Of a stretch of 7,093 nucleotides of DNA, positions 1-6,656 are shown in pieces (position 1 is the stretch's first letter; each line of letters starts with the position of its first letter). Both the position numbers and the translations under genes were made by a program. Under the pieces are notes generated by a model. That model worked only from the letters and a program-made list of their open reading frames with translations, did no database searches and was not told the DNA's origin. Source of the stretch: Actinomycetota bacterium (GTDB taxonomy: Bacteria > Actinomycetota > Actinomycetes > Nanopelagicales > Nanopelagicaceae); assembly GCA_947488645.1 (NCBI GenBank), contig CANLAC010000062.1, positions 1 to 7,093 of the forward strand, read 5' to 3'.

Positions 1-1
1 A

Positions 2-37
2 CGTGCAATTAAAGATATTTCAAACGAGGTTAAGTAG
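2..37 (+). CDS. Possible C-terminal tail of a gene entering from the left edge
   Basis: One plus-strand frame is open from base 2 and ends at a TAG at 35-37, encoding RAIKDISNEVK. The charged, helix-friendly composition looks more like protein than the other two plus frames: one stops at once, the other runs into the polA stop. If real, it is a gene convergent with polA, whose own stop codon begins at the next base. No minus-strand start (ATG or GTG) is visible here, so the alternative is plain spacer downstream of polA. Eleven codons are too few to assign a product. Confidence 0.2.
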   Translation, partial: RAIKDISNEVK

Positions 38-2623
38 TTAGTGCGCGGCTTCGTGCCAGGTAAGACCCAGGCCAGCATTAACATCTAGTGGCGCTTTCAG
101 AGGATATGCAGCACCCATCTCTCGCCTGACCAAATCGCTGATTTTTTCCTCTTCACCAGCAACCACTTCAAGAATTAACTCATCGTGAATCTGCAACAGT
201 AAACGTGACTTCAAATTCTCTTTTTCGATTGCTGTTTGAACATTGAGCATTGCTAACTTAATAATGTCTGCAGCTGATCCTTGGATTGGTGCATTAAGTG
301 CCATACGTTCTGCAACCTCGCGACGCTGACGGTTGTCATGCATCAAGTCAGGTAAATATCTGCGGCGCCCCATAATCGTTTCTGTGTACCCAACTTTACG
401 AGCATCTTCAACAACAGTCTTTAAGTAGTCACGAATACCACCAAAGCGCTCAAAATATGTGTCCATCAACTGCTGGGCTGCAGGTGGCGAGATATCTAAC
501 TGAATAGCTAGGCCGTATGAAGAAAGACCGTAAGCAAGACCGTATGACATCGCCTTCATCTGTCGTCGCATTTCAGGATCTACTTCAGATTGTTTAACAC
601 CAAATACAAGTCCAGCAACAGTTGCGTGCAGATCTTCACCTGACGTAAAGGCTGCTAATAATCTTTCATCGTGGGATAAGTGAGCCATAATGCGCATCTC
701 GATCTGACTGTAATCGGCGGTCAACAAAGAAACATAACCCTTGCCCACTGTGAAGCAATCACGAATCTTTCGTCCCTCTTCTGTTCTCACCGGAATGTTT
801 TGTAGGTTAGGTCCAGTTGATGACAAGCGTCCCGTTGCAGCAACCGTCTGCTGAAAATGTGTATGGATGCGACCATCTTTTGCGATTTCGGCGATAAGGC
901 CTTCAACAGTTGTGCCTAGTTTCTTCGTCTCACGAATTCGAAGCAAAGATGTTAGGACTGGATGGCCACTCTTTTGATGTAGCCAATCAAGGCTTTCAGC
1001 ATCTGTTGTATAGCCTGTCTTAATCTTTTTCGTCTTTGGCAAGCCAAGTTCATCAAATAGAACAACTTGTAGCTGCTTAGGCGATGCCACATTGAACTCA
1101 TGACCAACGGCCTCATGAGCCGCCTTAGTTTCACGGCTTACTTCACCTTCAAAGAAGGCGGCTAGTTCATCTAGGCCCTTTTTATTAACAGCAATTCCTA
1201 TGGATTCCATTCGGGCCAATAGATCTGCAACTGGCAGCTCCATACTCATAAATAAATCCCACAGATTGCGCTCTTTTAATTCACGAGTTAGCGAATCGCG
1301 CAAAGTAAACATTGCTCGGGCAGATGTCAGAAGCTCTTGTTCTGGAGTTGAAACATTAATTCCTGTGCCATCTCCCCAACGCTCCTGAATATCTCTAAGA
1401 TCTTGGCTTCTTACCCCTGGATTAACAAGGTAGGCAGCCAGTGATGTATCAAAAGAAATCCCAGTCAAGCCGCTTATTCGCGCTAGTGACTTTGCATCAT
1501 GAGCAATCTTTGACACATTTTTATCTGTTGCCCAATCCCCCATCGTTGCTGAATGAACTAAGAAAACATCTTCTGCCGACAGTGCAATGGCGTAACGATG
1601 TAATTTCTCATCGACTAGTTGAAAGGCGATAGCGATTTCACCTGAGTGTTGGGCAATCTTTGCTGATGCCTCATCAGGTGTGAGAGTACCTTCAGCGATC
1701 TCTGTTGCAAACAATTCAAACTCAGGTTCGGCTGTCTTCGTGCTCCCCTTAAGCAGGATTGGCTTCATGCGATCTTTTAGGGTCTTGAACTCTAACTTTT
1801 CAAATAGTGGGTTCGTTTTGTTCTCATCCACGCCGCTCCATGCCAACGCGTCAATACTCAAGTCCAATGGAACGTTTGCAACCAACTGCGTTAACTCACG
1901 GTTGCGGATTACATCATTGACTGAATCACGCAAAGACTGACCAACTTTGCCACCCAATTTGTCTATGTTTGCAATCAACTCATGAAGAGAGCCGTACTCA
2001 ACAATCCATTTAGCTGCAGTTTTTTCTCCAACACCAGGAACTGAAGGCAGGTTGTCGCTCGGATCTCCGCGCAGTGCAGCAAAATCTGGATATTGCTCGG
2101 GGCTCATTCCGTATTTTTCCTGCACCGCCTCCGGTGTCATACGAGTTAAATCACTGACTCCGCGCTTTGGATAGAGCACTGTGGTCTTTTCGTTGACTAA
2201 TTGAAATGAATCACGATCACCTGTGCAGATGAAAACTTCGGCATTCTCGCGCTCGGCTTGTTTAGAAATAGTTGCAATGATGTCATCTGCTTCAAAGCCT
2301 TCGACTTCAAATGTTGTGATGCCAAACGCGGTCACCAGCTCATGTAGGTATGACATCTGTGATCGAAATTCATCGGGAGTTTTTGCTCGATTGGCTTTGT
2401 ATTCCGGAAAAATCTCTGACCTAAAGGTCTTGCGGGAAACATCAAAAGCTACCGCCACATGTGTTGGTTTCTCTGTAGTCAGCAGAGAGAGCAACATCGT
2501 TGCAAAGCCATAAATTGCGTTGGTGTGCTGGCCTTGGGCGGTAGTGAAGTTCTCCGCAGGTAGGGCAAAAAATGCACGATATGCCATAGAGTGCCCATCG
2601 ATAAGTAACAGGCGTTTGGTCAT
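38..2623 (-). CDS. polA: DNA polymerase I (5'-3' exonuclease plus polymerase; 3'-5' exonuclease domain inactive)
   Basis: This cytoplasmic repair and Okazaki-fragment polymerase removes RNA primers or flaps and fills the gap. The protein has 861 residues, the usual length for an actinobacterial Pol I. Residues 1 to about 290 form the FEN-type 5' nuclease, with acidic residues D9, D61, E111, D113, D114, D136, D138, D187 and D190 and a helix-hairpin-helix around GVGEKTAAKW (197-206). Residues about 300-450 are a degenerate DEDD exonuclease: the first DxE motif is replaced by AIAFQ near 331-335 and the last Asp motif is missing near 434-438, so no proofreading is expected. The polymerase domain has TGRLSS (597-602), motif A DYSQIE (637-642), the O-helix with R686, K690, Y694 and Y698, and motif C HDE (813-815). 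The start is fixed because an in-frame TAA lies eight codons upstream with no usable start codon between. There is no Shine-Dalgarno sequence; a TANNNT hexamer six bases before the ATG suggests a leaderless mRNA. The gene is monocistronic as far as the window shows. Confidence 0.98.
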   Translation of the reverse strand: MTKRLLLIDGHSMAYRAFFALPAENFTTAQGQHTNAIYGFATMLLSLLTTEKPTHVAVAFDVSRKTFRSEIFPEYKANRAKTPDEFRSQMSYLHELVTAFGITTFEVEGFEADDIIATISKQAERENAEVFICTGDRDSFQLVNEKTTVLYPKRGVSDLTRMTPEAVQEKYGMSPEQYPDFAALRGDPSDNLPSVPGVGEKTAAKWIVEYGSLHELIANIDKLGGKVGQSLRDSVNDVIRNRELTQLVANVPLDLSIDALAWSGVDENKTNPLFEKLEFKTLKDRMKPILLKGSTKTAEPEFELFATEIAEGTLTPDEASAKIAQHSGEIAIAFQLVDEKLHRYAIALSAEDVFLVHSATMGDWATDKNVSKIAHDAKSLARISGLTGISFDTSLAAYLVNPGVRSQDLRDIQERWGDGTGINVSTPEQELLTSARAMFTLRDSLTRELKERNLWDLFMSMELPVADLLARMESIGIAVNKKGLDELAAFFEGEVSRETKAAHEAVGHEFNVASPKQLQVVLFDELGLPKTKKIKTGYTTDAESLDWLHQKSGHPVLTSLLRIRETKKLGTTVEGLIAEIAKDGRIHTHFQQTVAATGRLSSTGPNLQNIPVRTEEGRKIRDCFTVGKGYVSLLTADYSQIEMRIMAHLSHDERLLAAFTSGEDLHATVAGLVFGVKQSEVDPEMRRQMKAMSYGLAYGLSSYGLAIQLDISPPAAQQLMDTYFERFGGIRDYLKTVVEDARKVGYTETIMGRRRYLPDLMHDNRQRREVAERMALNAPIQGSAADIIKLAMLNVQTAIEKENLKSRLLLQIHDELILEVVAGEEEKISDLVRREMGAAYPLKAPLDVNAGLGLTWHEAAH

Positions 2624-2629
2624 GGATGC

Positions 2630-2635
2630 ATCGTA
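2630..2635 (-). promoter_or_regulatory. Candidate -10 element for leaderless polA transcription
   Basis: On the minus strand the hexamer TACGAT fits the actinobacterial TANNNT -10 pattern. Six bases (GCATCC) separate it from the polA ATG, so transcription would begin at or within a base of the start codon. No ribosome binding site is present in the gap, which agrees with a leaderless message. The -35 position would fall near 2653-2658, where only a weak match (TGGCCT) is seen. This is a pattern match and has no experimental support. Confidence 0.55.
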
Positions 2636-2645
2636 GAGTGCCCGT

Positions 2646-2651
2646 TAGACT
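2646..2651 (+). promoter_or_regulatory. Candidate -10 element for leaderless thioesterase transcription
   Basis: TAGACT fits TANNNT and lies six bases (CAGGCC) before the ATG at 2658, the same geometry as the polA element on the other strand. The first three bases are also an in-frame TAG, so no longer protein is possible and the ATG is the only plausible start. The -35 position, around 2623-2628, has a weak match (TGGATG) and overlaps the polA start codon. No Shine-Dalgarno sequence is seen. Confidence 0.55.
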
Positions 2652-2657
2652 CAGGCC

Positions 2658-3068
2658 ATGACAGAACCGGACTATCTTTCAATTATTCGCGAACGTGGAA
2701 GCGGCGCCCTAGATAAAAAAATGGGCATCGAAATCACAGAAGCTTCACTGACTCGTTTAGTCGGAACAATGCCCGTTGAAGGCAACACTCAACCCATGGG
2801 AATCTTGCATGGTGGAGCAAGTGTTGTTCTAGCCGAATCACTTGGTTCCGTTGGTACCCAACTAAATGCAGGAGAAAATCGCAGAATTGTTGGAATTGAT
2901 ATCAATGCCACACATCACAAAGCAACTGCTAAAGGAATAGTTACAGGTGTAGCAACAGCTGTTTCCATCGGAAAGACACTGTGCTGTTGGGATATTGTCA
3001 TTACAAATGAAGACGGACAGCGCACCTGCACTGCCCGTATCACCTGCATGATCCTTGCCGACCGTTAA
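2658..3068 (+). CDS. Hotdog-fold acyl-CoA thioesterase, PaaI/MenI/EntH-like
   Basis: This small cytoplasmic enzyme is predicted to hydrolyse an acyl- or aroyl-CoA thioester. The 136 residues form one hotdog domain. The core motif QPMGILHGGASVVLAE spans 45-60; H51, G52 and G53 precede the central helix, and E60 sits at the position of the catalytic Glu of E. coli YdiI (MenI, a 1,4-dihydroxy-2-naphthoyl-CoA thioesterase) and EntH. The second block, VGIDINATHHKA (78-89), also matches that subgroup closely. Menaquinone biosynthesis is therefore a reasonable guess, but proofreading or housekeeping thioesterases share these motifs, so no gene symbol is given. An in-frame TAG four codons upstream fixes the ATG. 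The gene is divergent from polA and stops three bases before the end of livF on the opposite strand. It is likely a single-gene unit with no visible terminator. Confidence 0.9.
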   Translation: MTEPDYLSIIRERGSGALDKKMGIEITEASLTRLVGTMPVEGNTQPMGILHGGASVVLAESLGSVGTQLNAGENRRIVGIDINATHHKATAKGIVTGVATAVSIGKTLCCWDIVITNEDGQRTCTARITCMILADR

Positions 3069-3071
3069 GAG

Positions 3072-3791
3072 TTAGTGAGCACCTGTTCCCAGGTATGCAG
3101 CACGAACAGCTGGATCATTGAGAAGATCTGAAGCCTTAGCTTCCTTCACAACATGCCCAACTTCAAGAACGTAAGCACGATGTGCGCGCTGTAGCGCCTG
3201 CTGTGCATTTTGCTCGACAAGAAGAATTGTCACGCCGGTCTTGTTGATCTCAGTAATGATATTAAAAATATTTTGAATCATTAGTGGTGCAAGACCCATA
3301 GATGGCTCATCTAGAAGCAACACCTTCGGACGAGACATCAGTGCACGACCAATAGCAAGCATCTGCTGCTCTCCGCCTGACAAAGTTCCGCCTGCTTGGA
3401 ATGCGCGCTCTTTTAGACGTGGAAAGAGGTGATAGACCTTTTCCAAATCTTCAGCCATTTCCTTCTTGCGATCTTTACGGTTGTACTTACCCATTTCTAG
3501 GTTTTCCAAAACGCTCATACCAACAAAGATTCCGCGACCCTCTGGAGCTTGGGCCAATCCAAGGTCTGCGCGCTTGTGGGCAGGCATCTTTGAAATATCT
3601 TCACCATTGAAAAGAATCTGTCCGCTTGTAACGGGGCGCAAGCCAGAAATTGTCTTAAGCATTGTTGTCTTACCGGCGCCGTTAGCACCGATCAGGGTGA
3701 CAATTTCGCCCTCATTGACTACGACTGAAACGCCTTTAATTGCTTCAATCTTGCCGTAGTGAACGTGTAGGTCCTTAATTTCAAGACGCAT
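3072..3791 (-). CDS. livF: Branched-chain amino acid ABC transporter, ATP-binding protein LivF
   Basis: This is one of the two cytoplasmic ATPases of the liv importer, pairing with LivG beneath LivH/LivM. The 239-residue length is typical of LivF. Visible motifs are Walker A GANGAGKTT (35-43), the Q-loop at Q81 in QAPEGRGIF, which is characteristic of LivF, the canonical signature LSGGEQQ (137-143) and Walker B VLLLDEP (157-163). At the H-loop, the switch His is replaced in LVEQNAQQAL (191-200), as in E. coli LivF. The C-terminus, with AAYLG, is also typical. It is the last gene of the operon. Its ATG lies within the end of livG (11-base overlap), and AGGAG nine bases upstream serves as ribosome binding site. 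The stop lies three bases from the convergent thioesterase stop. The substrate may be Leu/Ile/Val or related amino acids or amides; sequence alone does not settle this. Confidence 0.97.
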   Translation of the reverse strand: MRLEIKDLHVHYGKIEAIKGVSVVVNEGEIVTLIGANGAGKTTMLKTISGLRPVTSGQILFNGEDISKMPAHKRADLGLAQAPEGRGIFVGMSVLENLEMGKYNRKDRKKEMAEDLEKVYHLFPRLKERAFQAGGTLSGGEQQMLAIGRALMSRPKVLLLDEPSMGLAPLMIQNIFNIITEINKTGVTILLVEQNAQQALQRAHRAYVLEVGHVVKEAKASDLLNDPAVRAAYLGTGAH

Positions 3792-4557
3792 CAGCAGGTG
3801 CTCCTAAATACGCTTCAATAACGCGTGGATCATTCTGAACCTCTTTAGTTGTTCCATCTGCAATCTTTGTTCCAAAATCAAGAACAACAACACGATCTGA
3901 TACACCCATAATCAATGACATGTCATGCTCAATCAGAAGCACTGTATATCCAGCATCACGAATTCTCTTGATGGTATCTCCCAGAGCAACCTTTTCTGCT
4001 GGGTTAAAACCTGCAGCTGGTTCATCTAGAAGAAGAAGCTTTGGATTTGTCGCAAGTGCGCGAGCAATTTCCAGGCGACGCTGATCTCCATATGGAAGGT
4101 TCTTACCTAATTGACCAGCACGCTTTTTAATTCCCATGAAATCAAGAAGTTCTAGCGCACGATCAAGGGCTGCCTTCTCCTCGCGACGAGATCGTCGAGT
4201 TCCAAAGATAGAACCAACGACACCTGTCTTTGAGTGTACATCTGCACCTGTAACTACGTTTTCAAGCGCTGTAGATTCTCCGAATAGTCGGATGTTTTGG
4301 AAGGTACGAGCAATTCCTAGCTCTGTAATCTTAAAACGCTTCTTACCAACAATAGATGCTCCTTGGAAAAGAACTTCACCTGAAGTTGGCTTGTAAACGC
4401 CAGTAATGACGTTAAATACTGTTGTCTTACCCGCACCGTTAGGACCGATCAGGGCGAGGATCTCGCCCTTCTTAACGACAAGGTTGACATCATTAAGAGC
4501 TGTAACACCACCAAACTTCATGGTGATGTTATTAAGTTCTAATACATTCTCGCTCAT
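3781..4557 (-). CDS. livG: Branched-chain amino acid ABC transporter, ATP-binding protein LivG
   Basis: This is the second ATPase subunit of the liv importer. The 258 residues match the family length. Motifs are Walker A GPNGAGKTT (38-46), the Q-loop at Q87 in ARTFQNIRLF, a non-canonical signature LPYGDQRR (154-161) where most ABC proteins have LSGGQ, Walker B LLLLDEP (174-180), and the switch H211 in IEHDM. The insert before the signature and the C-terminal EAYLG block are typical of LivG and separate it from LivF. The start codon overlaps the livM stop by one base (TAATG), so translation is probably coupled. A purine-rich GGGGAAGG lies about a dozen bases upstream, rather far for an efficient Shine-Dalgarno sequence. 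Confidence 0.97.
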   Translation of the reverse strand: MSENVLELNNITMKFGGVTALNDVNLVVKKGEILALIGPNGAGKTTVFNVITGVYKPTSGEVLFQGASIVGKKRFKITELGIARTFQNIRLFGESTALENVVTGADVHSKTGVVGSIFGTRRSRREEKAALDRALELLDFMGIKKRAGQLGKNLPYGDQRRLEIARALATNPKLLLLDEPAAGFNPAEKVALGDTIKRIRDAGYTVLLIEHDMSLIMGVSDRVVVLDFGTKIADGTTKEVQNDPRVIEAYLGAPADAS

Positions 4558-5621
4558 TATTTGATCTGACCTTCCCCTGATTCTTCAACAGTCTCCCAGT
4601 TTGGATCAAAATGCTCGCGCTTCTTCTTCGGCAAAATCCCATCTGGTCGCAGGTTCATCATTACTACCAATGCAATGCCAAATACCAAGATACGGGGCTG
4701 ACTTAAGAAGCGAATTCGCTCAGGGGTAAAGGACAAAAGCACTGCTCCAAGAATCACACCCCAGATGTTTCCAATTCCACCAAAAACTACACACGCAAGA
4801 ATAAGGATTGAGATGTTTAAGTTAAATTGATCAGGAACGATTGAAAGAATCTGTGAGGCATAAATAACGCCACCCACACCTGCCACGGCAGCACCAAGAA
4901 CAAACGCCCACACCTTGTACTTACGAGTGTTAATGCCCATGAGCTGTGCAACATCATCATCTTGGCGAATTGCATCCCATGCACGACCTGGTCGACGAGC
5001 TGCCATACGGCGAACCATCCAGATAATAAGCAAAGTAAAGGTCAACAAAACCCAGTAGTAGGGCTTTGGATCCAGCACAGTGAACTTAGCCTTGAAAATA
5101 TCTGGCGGTGTTGGAATACCAGCAACGCCACGCGCGCCACCAATAGCATCGGTATTAACGGCGAAGATTCGAACAATTTCACCAAAACCTAAAGTTACGA
5201 TTGCAAGATAATCACCACGAAGGCGAAGTGTTGGTGTGCCAAGTAGCACGCCAGATAACATCGCAAGTCCCACGCCGATCGGCATGATTTCCCAGAAGTT
5301 AAGTGAGGTCTTAGTACCAAGGATCGCCATTGTGTAGGCACCAATTGCAAAGAATGCAACATAGCCAAGGTCAAGCAAGCCTGACTTACCAACAACAATA
5401 TTGAGACCGATTGCCATCAATACATACATTCCAACTGGATAGAAAAGAACTGACTGGAAATCAGAACCAGGTGTATTAATCAGTGGGTTATTCAAGAATG
5501 GAAGTGCATAGCAAATAGCAATAAAGAAAATCGACATTGCAACACGGCGCCACCTTGGTGAACGCTCCCAGTATTCTGCGCCTCTATCGCGCAAGTTGAG
5601 CCCTTGCTTCTTGTTAGCCAT
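4557..5621 (-). CDS. livM: Branched-chain amino acid ABC transporter, permease LivM
   Basis: This inner-membrane channel subunit pairs with LivH. The 354 residues begin with a basic cytoplasmic leader of about 25 residues, followed by about eight or nine hydrophobic segments (approximately 26-43, 58-78, 84-101, 112-130, 138-155, 188-204, 237-256, 268-296 and 310-325). Family hallmarks are GLNIVVGKSGLLDLGYVAFF (72-91), GDYLAIVTLGFGEIVR (136-151), the glycine-rich IGGARGVAGIP (160-170) and the cytoplasmic loop GRAWDAIRQDDDVAQLMGI (212-230), which should contact the ATPases. A short acidic tail follows the last membrane segment. The ATG overlaps the livH stop by one base, and GAGGG lies just upstream as a possible ribosome binding site. 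The protein appears intact. Confidence 0.96.
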   Translation of the reverse strand: MANKKQGLNLRDRGAEYWERSPRWRRVAMSIFFIAICYALPFLNNPLINTPGSDFQSVLFYPVGMYVLMAIGLNIVVGKSGLLDLGYVAFFAIGAYTMAILGTKTSLNFWEIMPIGVGLAMLSGVLLGTPTLRLRGDYLAIVTLGFGEIVRIFAVNTDAIGGARGVAGIPTPPDIFKAKFTVLDPKPYYWVLLTFTLLIIWMVRRMAARRPGRAWDAIRQDDDVAQLMGINTRKYKVWAFVLGAAVAGVGGVIYASQILSIVPDQFNLNISILILACVVFGGIGNIWGVILGAVLLSFTPERIRFLSQPRILVFGIALVVMMNLRPDGILPKKKREHFDPNWETVEESGEGQIK

Positions 5622-6574
5622 TAGACCCTCGCCTGCTGGATCGATTCTCCAAATAAGCCGGTCGGCTTAATCAGAAGAACAAGTACCAAGATGATGAAGG
5701 AAATAACCGCCTTCCACGCTGTTCCGAACACCGCACTGGTCCATGTTTCCATCAGACCTAATGCAAAACCACCAAAGAGTGCACCCTTGAGGTTACCGAT
5801 ACCACCAAGCACCGCTGCCGTGAAGGCGCTAATGCCTAGGAAGAAGCCAACCTTGAAAGAGGTATTTTCGTAAACCAAAATATAGAAAAACGCTGCAGCC
5901 CCTGCCATGAGGCCACCTGCAAAAAATGTCACTGTAATAACTCGGTTGATGTTAACGCCCATCAATGTTGAAGTGCTTTCATCCATTGATACCGCGCGAA
6001 TTCCCTTACCAAGGCGAGACTTGGTAATAAAGCGCTCTAATGCGAACATCATCAAACCTGCTGCGATAATCACAATAACTTTGTCATTACGAATATCTGC
6101 ACCGGCATAGCTAAACAAAAATGTCTTTTCCATAATGCGTGGAAACTCGCGAGGTAATGAATCTGTCAGGATTCGGAATAGCTCTACAAGTGAAATTGAA
6201 ACACCGATTGCTGAAATCAAAGTTGCAAGCTTTGTCGCGCCTCGCTGACGCAAGCGACGATAAGCAATAATTTCTACCAATACCGCGGTAATGGCTGAGG
6301 CCAACATCGCGATAACTAAACAAATCAAAAGTGTAAAGATCATTGAACCCCCGGTGCGAGGTTCATCTTCTACATTAACGCCCATAAGGCCTGATGCAGT
6401 CACCAATGCGGCGAAAGTTCCGATCATAAAGACTTCAGAGTGTGCAAAGTTAATAAGGCGAAGTACGCCATATACCAATGTGTATCCAAGTGAGATAAGC
6501 GCATAAATCGCGCCAAGTGCGATGCCATCAAAGGTTAGGCCCCAGAATGCATCCCTCAGGAGTGCAAAATCCAT
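5621..6574 (-). CDS. livH: Branched-chain amino acid ABC transporter, permease LivH
   Basis: This inner-membrane permease subunit forms the translocation path with LivM. The 317 residues include the diagnostic N-terminal block GAIYALISLGYTLVYGVLRL (21-40) followed by INFAHSEVFMIG (41-52), the coupling-loop region GKGIRAVSMDESTSTLMGVN (189-208), and the C-terminal AAVLGGIGNLKGALFGG (253-269). Hydrophobic stretches run through most of the chain, with loops near 65-75 and 140-163. The ATG is preceded by an unusually good ribosome binding site at 6577-6584. Upstream, an 82-bp gap with two hairpins separates it from the binding-protein gene, so livH is the first gene of the lower-abundance membrane/ATPase segment of the operon. 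Confidence 0.97.
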   Translation of the reverse strand: MDFALLRDAFWGLTFDGIALGAIYALISLGYTLVYGVLRLINFAHSEVFMIGTFAALVTASGLMGVNVEDEPRTGGSMIFTLLICLVIAMLASAITAVLVEIIAYRRLRQRGATKLATLISAIGVSISLVELFRILTDSLPREFPRIMEKTFLFSYAGADIRNDKVIVIIAAGLMMFALERFITKSRLGKGIRAVSMDESTSTLMGVNINRVITVTFFAGGLMAGAAAFFYILVYENTSFKVGFFLGISAFTAAVLGGIGNLKGALFGGFALGLMETWTSAVFGTAWKAVISFIILVLVLLIKPTGLFGESIQQARV

Positions 6575-6576
6575 TA

Positions 6577-6584
6577 ATCACCTC
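6577..6584 (-). promoter_or_regulatory. Strong ribosome binding site of livH
   Basis: GAGGTGAT on the minus strand is complementary to the 3' end of 16S rRNA over eight bases and stands two bases from the ATG (six bases counted from the AGG core). It is the best Shine-Dalgarno match in the window, and contrasts with the leaderless-looking starts of polA and the thioesterase. It supports the ATG at 6574 as the livH start and lets livH be translated independently of livK. Confidence 0.75.
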
Positions 6585-6594
6585 TACTTTAAAG

Positions 6595-6630
6595 GGACAG
6601 AGTGGGCGGGTTTCCCCACCCACTCTGTCC
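6595..6630 (-). terminator. 12-bp hairpin between livK and livH: partial terminator or 3'-end stabiliser
   Basis: The arms GGACAGAGTGGG (6595-6606) and CCCACTCTGTCC (6619-6630) are perfect inverted repeats. After one mismatch the stem can continue for three more G-C pairs (6608-6610 with 6615-6617), closing on a four-base loop. In the direction of transcription the stem is followed by only CTTTAAAG, a poor U-tract, so complete rho-independent termination is unlikely. Placement just after a binding-protein gene and before its permease gene fits an attenuating or RNA-protecting stem-loop that keeps the binding-protein mRNA in excess. Confidence 0.75.
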
Positions 6631-6642
6631 GTACTTACAAGT

Positions 6643-6656
6643 TTCGCCGAAGCGAA
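6643..6656 (-). other. Small UUCG-tetraloop hairpin directly after the livK stop codon
   Basis: On the minus strand TTCGC, TTCG and GCGAA follow the TAA stop without a gap. The RNA would form a five-pair stem closed by C(UUCG)G, which is an exceptionally stable tetraloop. Twelve bases separate it from the larger hairpin further downstream. It may protect the livK mRNA 3' end together with that hairpin. The stem is short and chance cannot be excluded. Confidence 0.5.

Noticed and set aside
2223..2513. Plus-strand open frame of 96 codons inside polA
   Set aside because: It lies wholly antisense to the conserved 5' nuclease domain, has a Ser/Val/Thr-rich sequence with no recognisable motif, and shows no ribosome binding context; it is a shadow of polA.
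6584..6594. TAAAGT as a possible internal promoter -10 element for livH
   Set aside because: It fits TANNNT, but the start point would fall within the livH ribosome binding site, and the -35 zone would lie in the 12-bp hairpin with no good match; the sequence is better read as the tail after the hairpin.
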